DNA from: Clostridium sp.
GTDB lineage: Bacteria > Bacillota > Clostridia > Clostridiales > Clostridiaceae
DNA: 43,068 nucleotides
NCBI RefSeq assembly: GCF_030532265.1
Contig: NZ_JAUNLM010000006.1
Span: 23,347-66,414 of the forward strand
Reading direction: 5' to 3'
The first letter of the stretch is position 1; every line of letters starts with the position of its first letter. Positions 32,643-40,173 of this stretch are shown piece by piece. The notes under the pieces were generated by a model. That model made no database searches. It worked only from the letters and a program-made list of their open reading frames with translations, and had not been told where the DNA came from. The position numbers and the translations under genes were made by a program.

Positions 32643-33104
32643 TTATTTATGACCTTGTCCTTGAGTAACAGAACTTGAATCTACTTCATTAGATGATTTA
32701 GGTAATTCTGCTAAATTATCTCCATTAAGTTTTATATCATTTAAATTTGCATTCATTATAGTTTTTAAATCTTTTAATTTAATATTTTGTATATTTTTAA
32801 ATTTATTAGTATTTACATTGCTTAATAAATTATTTGATGTTAATTCCGTTATAGCAGTCTTAACATCCATATCATTAAATTTGGTAGAATCTATTATGTC
32901 TTTTAATCTTCCATCATTATATGCAGCTTCCGCAGCATTATATATAGTTGCTGCTTCTGTTTGTATTGCAACTTTCTTTGACTTTTCAACATATGATATT
33001 ACTCTTGGAACTGCGATTACTGCAAGCACTGCAAGTATAGCAATTACTGCTATAAGCTCAATAAGTGTAAATCCTTTTTTCTTTTTCTTCATAAGTTTAT
33101 TCAT
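32643..33104 (-). CDS. pilA: Major type IV prepilin candidate, PilA-like
   Basis: This 153-residue prepilin has the leader MNKLMKKKKKG, cut after Gly11, then FTLIELIAVIAILAVLAVIAVPRVI with Glu at +5. The helix continues into YVEKSKKVAIQTEAATIYNAAEAAYNDG and ends in a small Asn/Ser-rich globular part with no cysteine pair. The start has the ideal AAGGAGG at 8 bases. Its place directly before a partial terminator and after pilC favours the role of main fibre subunit. Its helical half is almost the same as the next pilin, which signals duplication. Confidence 0.9.
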   Translation of the reverse strand: MNKLMKKKKKGFTLIELIAVIAILAVLAVIAVPRVISYVEKSKKVAIQTEAATIYNAAEAAYNDGRLKDIIDSTKFNDMDVKTAITELTSNNLLSNVNTNKFKNIQNIKLKDLKTIMNANLNDIKLNGDNLAELPKSSNEVDSSSVTQGQGHK

Positions 33105-33165
33105 AACTTATTCCTCCTTAAAATATTGTTTTATTTAAAGCAATAAAGCTTAATATCTCTTAATA

Positions 33166-34377
33166 CTAACTTATTTGTACTGTGTCATACATTGAGAACA
33201 TAGGTAATAATAATGATATAACAATAAATCCAACTAATATTGCTAATACTACAATCATTACTGGCTCAACTAAATTTGTTAATTTTTCTAATGCAAAATT
33301 TGATTCAGAATCATAAAATTGAGAAGCTTTCTCCAATATTTCTTCAACACTTCCTGATTCTTCACCAACCTTTATAGATTGAATAAGCATCTTAGGAAAT
33401 GTATTACTAATTTCTAGACTTTCTGCAATACTAGATCCCTCATTTATTAAATCTTTACTATTGATTAATTTTTTCTTTAAATACTCATTTCCTATAACAT
33501 CTGAACATATCTCTATACATCTAACTACACTTATTCCACCACCAAATAATATAGAAAAAGTTCTCGCAAATCTTGCTGTATAAATTTGCATAGTCATATT
33601 TTTTATAAATTTAAATTTTACTATAAATCTATCTCTAAACATTTTATACGCTTTATTCTTATTTAAAATATTATTTTTAATTATTAAAAACAACAACACT
33701 ACCAAAATTATATAAATCCAATTTTTTTTCATAAAATTACTAATCCACACAACTATTTGTGTTGGTATTGGTAAGCTTATATTTGCTGACAACAAGTTTT
33801 TCACAAATATAGGAACTACAAAAGTAACAAGTACTAAAACTATAAGTATTGAAAATGCAAATAAAAATTTAGGATATATAAGTGCATTTTTTATTTTCTT
33901 TTCTTGTTTATATTGATTATCATAGTAATCTGCAAGACTTTTCATTATTTCATCTATCTTCCCTGTTTCTTCACCGACTTCTATCATATATACAAATAAA
34001 TTTGGTAAATCTTTATGCTTTTTAAAAGCTTCAGATAACAGCTTACCCTTGCCCACTTCATCATAAACATTTCTAAGTATACTTTTTAGCTTCTTATTTT
34101 CAATTTGGTCTTTCACTATTTCTAGACTCTGAATTATTGTTATTCCTGATGATAATGCAAAATACATTTCTCTACAAAATATAGAAATATCTTTCTTAGG
34201 TATTTTTTTTAACATATCAAAATCTATATTTAAAGACTGTCTTCCTGTATCATATTTAGTTAAATAAAATCCTTTTTGCTTTAAAATTTTTCTTAACTCA
34301 TCAACATTATTTAATTCTATTTTCCCTTTTAATAGCTTACCATTAAGGTCTTTTGCTTCATATTTGTATAAAGGCAT
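33166..34377 (-). CDS. pilC: Type IV pilus platform protein PilC (GspF family)
   Basis: This 403-residue polytopic protein is the inner-membrane platform that the assembly ATPase turns. It starts MPLYKYEAKDLNGKLLKG, the usual PilC head. It has two GspF repeats: IFCREMYFALSSGITIIQSLEI near 65 with YMIEVGEETGKIDEIMKSLADYYD, and TARFARTFSILFGGGISVVRCIEICS near 264 with SIKVGEESGSVEEILEKASQFYD. Three membrane helices lie near 170, 215 and 375. It lies 15 bases after pilB. Length and repeat structure match the family. Confidence 0.93.
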   Translation of the reverse strand: MPLYKYEAKDLNGKLLKGKIELNNVDELRKILKQKGFYLTKYDTGRQSLNIDFDMLKKIPKKDISIFCREMYFALSSGITIIQSLEIVKDQIENKKLKSILRNVYDEVGKGKLLSEAFKKHKDLPNLFVYMIEVGEETGKIDEIMKSLADYYDNQYKQEKKIKNALIYPKFLFAFSILIVLVLVTFVVPIFVKNLLSANISLPIPTQIVVWISNFMKKNWIYIILVVLLFLIIKNNILNKNKAYKMFRDRFIVKFKFIKNMTMQIYTARFARTFSILFGGGISVVRCIEICSDVIGNEYLKKKLINSKDLINEGSSIAESLEISNTFPKMLIQSIKVGEESGSVEEILEKASQFYDSESNFALEKLTNLVEPVMIVVLAILVGFIVISLLLPMFSMYDTVQIS

Positions 34378-34392
34378 AATTATTTTACTCCT

Positions 34393-36066
34393 TTATTCTT
34401 TTATTAAAGTTATTCTCATTAATTCATTCATGCTACTTGTACCATTTTTTACAATATCTACTCCACTTTCAAATAAAGTTTTCATTCCACTTTTTTTAGC
34501 TTCGTCTCTAATTTCATAAAAATTTCCCTTATTAGCTATAAGTTCTCTTATATTTTGATTTATTTCCATTATTTCAAATATTCCAATTCGCCCTTTATAA
34601 CCTGTCCCAGAACATTTTACACATCCAACTGGTTTATAAAGTTTTAAATTCTCATCCTTACTTACACCTAAAAGTTCTTTTTCATAATTATTTGCTATAT
34701 ATTCTTTTTTGCAATTATTACATAATCTTCTCATTAACCTTTGTGCTATTACTCCAGTTAAAGATGCAGCAATTAAATAAGGTGGAACATTCATATCCAT
34801 AAGCCTTACAATAGCTGCTGGCGCATCATTAGTATGCAAAGTGCTTAACACACTATGACCAGTTATTGCAGCTCTTATAGCCATAGTAGCTGTTTCTTCA
34901 TCTCTTATTTCTCCAACCATTATAACATCAGGGTCTTGTCTAAGAATTGACCTTAATCCTGAATTAAATGTAAGTCCAGCTTTATTATTAACATTAACCT
35001 GAACTATCCCGTCCATTGTATATTCAACAGGATCTTCTAAAGTTATAACATTATTTTCTTCTGTTTTTAAATCCTTTAATATTGAATATAATGTTGATGT
35101 TTTTCCACATCCGGTAGGACCAGTAACTAAAAACATCCCATATGGATTTGAAGTAATTTTATTAACTAAATTTATGTCATCTACAGTTAATCCTAAATTT
35201 TCTTTAGTAAATTCAAAAGATCTTTTATCTAATATTCTAATTACTAGATTTTCTCCATTTACTGATGGCAAAATAGATACTCTTAAATCTATATCTCTTT
35301 TATCAATATTTATAACTATTTTTCCATCTTGAGGAATTCTTCTTTCAGCAATATCCATTCCACTTAGCAATTTTATTCTAGTAACCATTGAATTTAATGG
35401 TTCTTTTGGAGCTTCAAATTGTTTTCTAAGTTTTCCATCTATTCTATATCTTATGATTATTTTATTTTTTTGTGGTTCTATATGTATATCACTTACATCA
35501 TTTCTAATTGCATTTTCTATTATTCTATCTATAAGTCTAACAGAAGGAGATTTATTATCCTCATCAATTGAAACACTTTCCTTTATTTCTTCAGCTTCTT
35601 TTTCGTTTAATTTTGCTTCGGCTTTTGACATGTAATCTTTTGAATAATATTTTGCAATAGCTTCTGATATTTCTTCTTCCATAGCTATTCCAATTTCAAT
35701 CTTATATCCAGATGATAATTCTACATCTTCTTCAGCAAATATATTAAGTGGATCAGACATTGCAACAACAAGATGATTATCTCTAAATCTTACTGGTATA
35801 AGATTATACTTTTTAGCTAAACCTTCTGATATAGTTGATACAGCATTCATATCAATATCTATAAGTTCTAAATTTATTCTAGGTATTCCAAGTTGTAATT
35901 CTAATATGTTTAATAAACTTTCTTCTGTTATATATCCAAGTTCTACAAATATACGTCCTAATCTTTTATTAGTTGTCTTTTGAATTTTTATAGCTTCTTG
36001 AACTTGATTTTCTGTTATATATCCAAGTTCTACCAAAAGGTCTCCTAATCTTTTTTTCTTATTCAT
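34393..36066 (-). CDS. pilB: Type IV pilus assembly ATPase PilB with N-terminal MshEN-like repeats
   Basis: This 557-residue hexameric ATPase drives pilus extension. Residues 6-60 hold two MshEN-type repeats, RLGDLLVELGYITENQV at 6 and RLGRIFVELGYITEESL at 35, a pattern known to bind cyclic di-GMP. GspE_N continues to about 140. The motor domain has Walker A GPTGCGKT 316-323, an acidic Asp box near 343-347, Walker B VIMVGEIRD 381-389 and His box STLHTNDAP 408-416. CxxC pairs at Cys449/Cys452 and Cys482/Cys485 give the tetracysteine zinc site typical of extension ATPases rather than retraction PilT. It is the first gene of the operon. Confidence 0.95.
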   Translation of the reverse strand: MNKKKRLGDLLVELGYITENQVQEAIKIQKTTNKRLGRIFVELGYITEESLLNILELQLGIPRINLELIDIDMNAVSTISEGLAKKYNLIPVRFRDNHLVVAMSDPLNIFAEEDVELSSGYKIEIGIAMEEEISEAIAKYYSKDYMSKAEAKLNEKEAEEIKESVSIDEDNKSPSVRLIDRIIENAIRNDVSDIHIEPQKNKIIIRYRIDGKLRKQFEAPKEPLNSMVTRIKLLSGMDIAERRIPQDGKIVINIDKRDIDLRVSILPSVNGENLVIRILDKRSFEFTKENLGLTVDDINLVNKITSNPYGMFLVTGPTGCGKTSTLYSILKDLKTEENNVITLEDPVEYTMDGIVQVNVNNKAGLTFNSGLRSILRQDPDVIMVGEIRDEETATMAIRAAITGHSVLSTLHTNDAPAAIVRLMDMNVPPYLIAASLTGVIAQRLMRRLCNNCKKEYIANNYEKELLGVSKDENLKLYKPVGCVKCSGTGYKGRIGIFEIMEINQNIRELIANKGNFYEIRDEAKKSGMKTLFESGVDIVKNGTSSMNELMRITLIKE

Positions 36067-36099
36067 TCAATCACCTTAAATTCTCTATATTACTTGACT

Positions 36100-36128
36100 A
36101 TTATACAACATTCAATATATATATCCAC
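36100..36128 (-). promoter_or_regulatory. Candidate promoter of the pilus operon
   Basis: A perfect -10 TATAAT (36100-36105) lies on the minus strand about 35 bases before pilB. The hexamer 17 bases upstream, GTGGAT, is a poor -35, so the promoter may need an activator. Confidence 0.4.
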
Positions 36129-36193
36129 TGTTTAAATTTAGAAATTTATTATTTCTTTTTTATATATTTACACTTTATTAACATTCAAAAAAT

Positions 36194-36221
36194 AAGGTGA
36201 AAAACTTAAGTTTTTCACCTT
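36194..36221 (-). terminator. Terminator of map
   Basis: AAGGTGAAAAAC and GTTTTTCACCTT form a 12-base perfect stem with a TTAA loop, followed by T on the minus strand. It is 18 bases after the map stop. Confidence 0.85.
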
Positions 36222-36239
36222 TATTTAATATATTTATTT

Positions 36240-37109
36240 TTAGTGAGCTAATATTTCTATACCATCTTCTGTTACTAAAATCATGTGTTCCCATTGAGCT
36301 GATAAAGAACCATCTTCTGTTATTGCAGTCCAATCATTATCAGCATCAACAAAAACTTCATATCTACCTTCATTTATCATTGGTTCTATTGTGAAAGTCA
36401 TCCCTGGAACTAATACCATTCCTTCTCCTTTTCTACCTACATGAGCTACAAAAGGATCTTCATGGAACTGTAATCCTACTCCATGGCCACCAAATTCTCT
36501 AACTACTGAATATCCATTTTTTTCAGCATGCTCTTGTACAGCAGCACCAATATCCCCTAAAAATCCCCATGGTTTAACTGCTTCTATTCCTTTTTGTAAA
36601 CACTCTTTTGAAACTTCAACTAATCTTTTTGCTTCATCAGATACTTCACCTATCATATACATTCTTGATGCATCTGAAAAATATCCATCTTTTATAGTTG
36701 AAACATCTACATTTATTATATCTCCTGATTTTAATATTATATTTTCATCTGGAATTCCATGGCATACTTCTTCATTAATTGATGTACAGACACTCTTTGG
36801 GAAACCTCCGTAATTAAGTGGAGCTGGAATAGCTCCTTGGCTTATTGTATAATCATAAACTATTTTATCAATATCAGCTGTGCTCATTCCTTCTTTTATT
36901 TTTTCTCCAACTAAATCAAGTATTTCATTGTTTATTTTAGCACTCTTTTTTATTCCCTCTATTTGTTCTTTATTTTTTATAATATCTCTAGGTGGCATTA
37001 AAAAACCTTGTCTTTTTAATGCTTCATATTTTTCATCAAATTCAGCATGACATTTTTTATATTTCTTACCGCTACCACACCAGCAATTATCATTTCTATT
37101 TATTTTCAT
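36240..37109 (-). CDS. map: Methionine aminopeptidase type I with N-terminal SEC-C zinc motif
   Basis: This 289-residue cytoplasmic metallo-enzyme removes initiator Met. The first 21 residues form a SEC-C zinc motif: Cys9, Cys11, Cys20 and His21 in CWCGSGKKYKKCH. The catalytic domain from about residue 40 carries the five metal ligands: two Asp in INVDVSTIKDGYFSDASR, His in GGHGVGLQFHEDPF, Glu in TFTIEPMI, and Glu in SAQWEHMILVTEDG. The extra N-terminal motif, shared with SecA C-termini, is found in a subset of bacterial MetAPs and probably ties the enzyme to ribosomes. It is longer than plain MetAP (about 250) by this piece. AGAGGT precedes the ATG and a terminator follows. Confidence 0.95.
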   Translation of the reverse strand: MKINRNDNCWCGSGKKYKKCHAEFDEKYEALKRQGFLMPPRDIIKNKEQIEGIKKSAKINNEILDLVGEKIKEGMSTADIDKIVYDYTISQGAIPAPLNYGGFPKSVCTSINEEVCHGIPDENIILKSGDIINVDVSTIKDGYFSDASRMYMIGEVSDEAKRLVEVSKECLQKGIEAVKPWGFLGDIGAAVQEHAEKNGYSVVREFGGHGVGLQFHEDPFVAHVGRKGEGMVLVPGMTFTIEPMINEGRYEVFVDADNDWTAITEDGSLSAQWEHMILVTEDGIEILAH

Positions 37110-37182
37110 TCTTTTACCTCTTTTCTAAATTTAAGTCTTTATTATTATATTATATCCTTTAGTATATTTTTTTTCAAAAACT

Positions 37183-37210
37183 AAAAAGGATGCTAAATTG
37201 CATCCTTTTT
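37183..37210 (-). terminator. Terminator of the 48-residue protein gene
   Basis: AAAAAGGATGC and GCATCCTTTTT form an 11-base perfect stem with a 6-base loop. It begins at the base next to the stop codon of the small gene. Confidence 0.9.
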
Positions 37211-37357
37211 CTATTCAAATTCTCTATTATAATTTTGAGTAAAAATTGCTTCTTTATCTAGCTCTAGTTCCTCACAAGCCTGTTCAAAGCTACAACCTCT
37301 TTCATCCATATACTTTGCCACATAATTATCAACATTCGGAATTAAATTTACATCCAT
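37211..37357 (-). CDS. Small acidic protein, 48 residues, unknown
   Basis: I do not recognise this small protein. It begins MDVNLIPNVDNYVAKYMDER, contains GCSFEQACEELELDKEAIF with two Cys six residues apart, and ends REFE. It is acidic, soluble and probably helical. Coding is well supported: AAAAGGAGGG sits 7 bases before the ATG, the frame closes exactly at the start of a strong terminator, and the gap between HAD and map genes has no other gene. It is short enough to be skipped by automatic calling. The EQACEELELD pattern could be a small three-helix domain. It could be co-transcribed with the HAD gene 120 bases upstream. Confidence 0.7.
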   Translation of the reverse strand: MDVNLIPNVDNYVAKYMDERGCSFEQACEELELDKEAIFTQNYNREFE

Positions 37358-37477
37358 GAATATTCCCTCCTTTTAATACCTGAAAGTATTTTTCCCCCAC
37401 AAAATAATTATATTCTAATATAAACTTTTTATTACATTATACAATATTCTTTTGTAAAAATCATCCATTTATGTATT

Positions 37478-38092
37478 TTATTTTTCATTAATTTTTATCC
37501 CATAATTTTTAAATCCTTTAATTAAATTATCATTGTCTTTATATAATATAGTATTAATATTAATTTTCTTTGCTGCATTTATGTTTATTTCCATATCATC
37601 AATAAATACGCACTCTTCTCCTTTTAAATTATATTTTTCTAGCAGTTTTTTATAAATTTCAAATTCAGGTTTAAGTAAATTTTCATTAAAAGAAACTATA
37701 CCTCCATTAAATTCTTCTAAAAAATTATATTTTTGTTTAATTACCTCAAAAGAATTTTTATGAAAATTAGATAAATAATATATGTTATAACCTTCTCTCT
37801 TTAATATTTTTATAACCTCCATAGTTTCTTTTATTGGTAATAAAAGCTCATACCAATTTTCAAATGCTTTTCTTATGTCCTGTTCAATAGTAGGATTTCT
37901 CTTTATTATTTCATTAATAGCTTCTTCCTCAGTTATAGTTCCTCTATCTAACCTTTCCCATTCTTTGCTTTGAAAGATTTCATTAAACAATATTTTTTCT
38001 AAATCTAAATCCATTATTTTTTCTCTCAAATACCTTTTAGGATTATATTCCAATATAACATTTCCTATATCAAAAATAACATTCTTTATCAT
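37478..38092 (-). CDS. HAD-superfamily phosphatase, YihX-like
   Basis: This 204-residue protein is a cytoplasmic haloacid-dehalogenase-fold hydrolase. Motif I is VIFDIGNVI with nucleophile Asp8 and Gly in place of the second Asp, as in E. coli YihX (FDLGNVI), a sugar-1-phosphate phosphatase. Motif II is YYLSNF near 106, motif III LKPEFEIYKKL near 140, and motif IV CVFIDDMEINI near 162 with two Asp. A helical cap occupies residues about 18-85. The ATG follows GGGGGAT. The substrate cannot be told from sequence; a small sugar or organic phosphate is likely. Confidence 0.88.
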   Translation of the reverse strand: MIKNVIFDIGNVILEYNPKRYLREKIMDLDLEKILFNEIFQSKEWERLDRGTITEEEAINEIIKRNPTIEQDIRKAFENWYELLLPIKETMEVIKILKREGYNIYYLSNFHKNSFEVIKQKYNFLEEFNGGIVSFNENLLKPEFEIYKKLLEKYNLKGEECVFIDDMEININAAKKININTILYKDNDNLIKGFKNYGIKINEK

Positions 38093-38161
38093 AAATATCC
38101 CCCTTAAAAATTATACTTAAGTTAAGTGTAAAATAATGTTATTATATATTCAACAAAAATT

Positions 38162-38197
38162 AATCTAGCTAGTATAAATATTTACACTAGCTAGATT
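38162..38197 (-). terminator. Terminator of the 128-residue protein gene
   Basis: AATCTAGCTAGT and ACTAGCTAGATT form a 12-base perfect stem with a 12-base loop. On the minus strand it runs into TAATTTTTG. It lies 17 bases after the stop codon. Confidence 0.75.
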
Positions 38198-38213
38198 AAA
38201 CATATTATCCCTT

Positions 38214-38600
38214 TTAACATATTTTCTCCTTAAATTTATAATACCATCTCTTTACCGATGCTCGTTCCCCAATATTTATTCTTTTATATATTATATTTAA
38301 TGGAAGTACCTTTTGATTATTAACTTCTAAAAATATTGTCTTATTATCATTTTCTTCCCATATACCTCCAATATTTTTACTTATAACTTCTCCAAGATAT
38401 CCACCAAATACCATTGATAAATCTATAAGTTTATCATTATCAAAATCATTATTTTCATTTGCTTTATGAAAGGCTTCTAATATATCATCTAATAAACTTA
38501 AACTATCTTCTGAAAAATCTAGTCTTATGCCTAGTTTATTTTTTGAGAAAATTACGGCTCTAAGAGATGCTTCCTTAAAGATTCTTTCTAATCTTTCCAT
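38214..38600 (-). CDS. Uncharacterised 128-residue protein
   Basis: I do not recognise a firm family. The protein starts MERLERIFKEASLRAVIF, contains a helical region LSLLDDILEAFHKANENND, and then VFGGYLGEVISKNIGGIWEEN, reminiscent of GxYLGE patterns in small domain families such as DUF3806, and ends in a basic SVKRWYYKFKEKI. I chose the ATG at 38600 because AGGTG lies 7 bases upstream; a GTG at 38609 would overlap this site. It is preceded by an inverted repeat and followed by a terminator, so it is probably a single gene unit. It has one Cys, the last residue. Function unknown. Confidence 0.68.
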   Translation of the reverse strand: MERLERIFKEASLRAVIFSKNKLGIRLDFSEDSLSLLDDILEAFHKANENNDFDNDKLIDLSMVFGGYLGEVISKNIGGIWEENDNKTIFLEVNNQKVLPLNIIYKRINIGERASVKRWYYKFKEKIC

Positions 38601-38627
38601 AATAAACACCTACTCTCTTATAGCATA

Positions 38628-38671
38628 AAAGGGATACTTTAAAAGACATTTCTTCTTTTTTGTATCCCTTT
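38628..38671 (-). repeat. Inverted repeat in the leader of the 128-residue protein gene
   Basis: AAAGGGATAC and GTATCCCTTT are perfect inverted copies separated by 24 bases whose own ends (AAAAGA and TCTTTT) can also pair. It lies 28 bases upstream of the start. It could be a terminator-like attenuator or leader structure. Confidence 0.5.
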
Positions 38672-38697
38672 ATACTATTGTATTCATTTTATTTTAA

Positions 38698-38709
38698 AAG
38701 GTTCACCTT
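38698..38709. promoter_or_regulatory. Short palindrome AAGGTTCACCTT
   Basis: A perfect 5+2+5 inverted repeat lies between the ATPase terminator and the 128-residue protein gene. It could be an operator, but it is short. Confidence 0.2.
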
Positions 38710-38740
38710 AAATTTATTTCTCTAACTAATTAAAACTTAT

Positions 38741-38779
38741 AAAAAGGTGATAACTAGAGCATTTAGTTATCACCTTTTT
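38741..38779 (-). terminator. Terminator of the carbohydrate importer operon
   Basis: AAAAAGGTGATAACT and AGTTATCACCTTTTT form a 15-base perfect stem with a 9-base loop, 3 bases after the ATPase stop codon, with a T-rich tail on the minus strand. Confidence 0.9.
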
Positions 38780-38781
38780 TA

Positions 38782-39891
38782 TTAAAATATAGTTTTTTCA
38801 CTTTCTTTATCAAAAATATGAAGCTTATCTAAATCTATTACAAACTTAACATTTCCTTTAGTATTTATATTATCAGCAGTTGCTGTTTTTATTACAATAG
38901 CTTTTCCTTCTTCTCCCTTTAAATATAAAAATGTTTCTGCCCCTAAATTTTCTGAAACTTCTATTTCTCCATTAAATATTGATTCTGCAGTTTCTAAATC
39001 TTCTTTTTTACAACTCATATTTTCTGGTCTTATTCCAGCTAAAACATCTTTATTTAAATTATTAGTTTCTTTTATTATTTTTGCTTTTTCTTCTGAAAGT
39101 TCCACATCAGTTCCTAACATATTTAAATAAACCTTTCCGTTCTTTTCATATGTTTTACCTTTTAATATATTCATTTGAGGACTACCAATAAAACATGCTA
39201 CAAATAAATTACTTGGATTATCATAAATCTCTTTTGGTGATGCTATTTGCTGTACTAAACCATCTTTCATAACTACTATTCTTGTTCCAAGAGTCATAGC
39301 TTCAGTTTGGTCATGAGTTACATATATAAATGTTGTATTTAATTCATTATAAAGCTTAGCTATTTCTGTTCTCATTTGAACTCTAAGCTTAGCATCAAGG
39401 TTTGATAAAGGTTCATCCATTAAGAATACTTTTGGATGTCTAACTATTGCTCTTCCCATAGCAACCCTTTGTCTTTGTCCACCTGATAAAGCCTTCGGTT
39501 TTCTATCTAAAAGATGTTCTATATCTAAAATTCTTGCTGCATCACGTACCTTTTTATCAATTTCTGCTTTAGGAGTCTTTCTAAGCTTTAATGCAAATGA
39601 CATATTTTCATAAACTGTCATGTGTGGATATAATGCATAATTTTGGAATACCATTGCAATATCCCTATCCTTTGGAGCAACATCATTAACTACTTTATTA
39701 TCAATATATAATTCTCCACTTGTTATTTCTTCAAGACCTGCAATCATTCTTAAAGTTGTTGATTTACCACAACCTGATGGTCCAACAAAAACTATAAACT
39801 CCCTATCTTCTATTTCTAAATTAAAATTATCAACTGCTTTAAACCCATTTTCATAAACCTTATCAATATTTTTTAATACTAATCCTGACAT
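38782..39891 (-). CDS. Carbohydrate ABC transporter ATP-binding protein, MsmK/UgpC/MalK type
   Basis: This 369-residue ATPase powers CUT1-type sugar or glycerol-phosphate importers. It has Walker [10 protein letters not shown] near 38, Q-loop [17 protein letters not shown], signature [16 protein letters not shown] near 134, Walker [14 protein letters not shown] and H-loop [12 protein letters not shown] near 191. A C-terminal TOBE/OB regulatory domain runs from about 235, with [10 protein letters not shown] near 288. Such ATPases often serve several importers. It lies 281 bases after the second permease, so it may be transcribed separately as well as from the operon. A GGGGAG site precedes the ATG. 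Confidence 0.92.
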   Translation of the reverse strand: MSGLVLKNIDKVYENGFKAVDNFNLEIEDREFIVFVGPSGCGKSTTLRMIAGLEEITSGELYIDNKVVNDVAPKDRDIAMVFQNYALYPHMTVYENMSFALKLRKTPKAEIDKKVRDAARILDIEHLLDRKPKALSGGQRQRVAMGRAIVRHPKVFLMDEPLSNLDAKLRVQMRTEIAKLYNELNTTFIYVTHDQTEAMTLGTRIVVMKDGLVQQIASPKEIYDNPSNLFVACFIGSPQMNILKGKTYEKNGKVYLNMLGTDVELSEEKAKIIKETNNLNKDVLAGIRPENMSCKKEDLETAESIFNGEIEVSENLGAETFLYLKGEEGKAIVIKTATADNINTKGNVKFVIDLDKLHIFDKESEKTIF

Positions 39892-40173
39892 AAACCTCTC
39901 CCCTTAATAAATAAATTTAAATTGTATATTTTTCAATTATAAATTCCATCATTCAACCTATCTTATATAGGATTAATAAAAAATTCTTGGAATATAATAA
40001 TATCTTTATTTAAACTAATTTTGTCATATAAATAAAATACTCATCCCTCCCCAAATATAACTAATAACAAAATTAATTTCGTAACTTTAATTTAAATAGT
40101 ATAATTTATCCTCATATAATAAATTTTCTTTTTATAAAAATCTTTTATTTATACTCTTTACACATCTTATACC
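39892..40173. other. 281-base spacer between permease and ATPase genes
   Basis: Very AT-rich. It contains a GGGGAGGG (minus strand, near 40050) that looks like a strong ribosome site but is followed only by frames of six codons or fewer. It also holds an imperfect palindrome around 40067-40082 (ACAAAATT/AATTTCGT). I see no gene longer than about a dozen codons and no clear hairpin terminator, so a regulated internal promoter or leader is possible. Confidence 0.4.

Noticed and set aside
32383-33138. Plus-strand open frames opposite both pilin genes that resemble each other
   Set aside because: Their likeness comes from the duplicated pilin helix on the other strand and is not evidence of coding.
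40000-40060. Small peptide after GGGGAGGG in the permease-ATPase spacer
   Set aside because: The following frames stop after about five or six codons and no conserved peptide pattern is visible.
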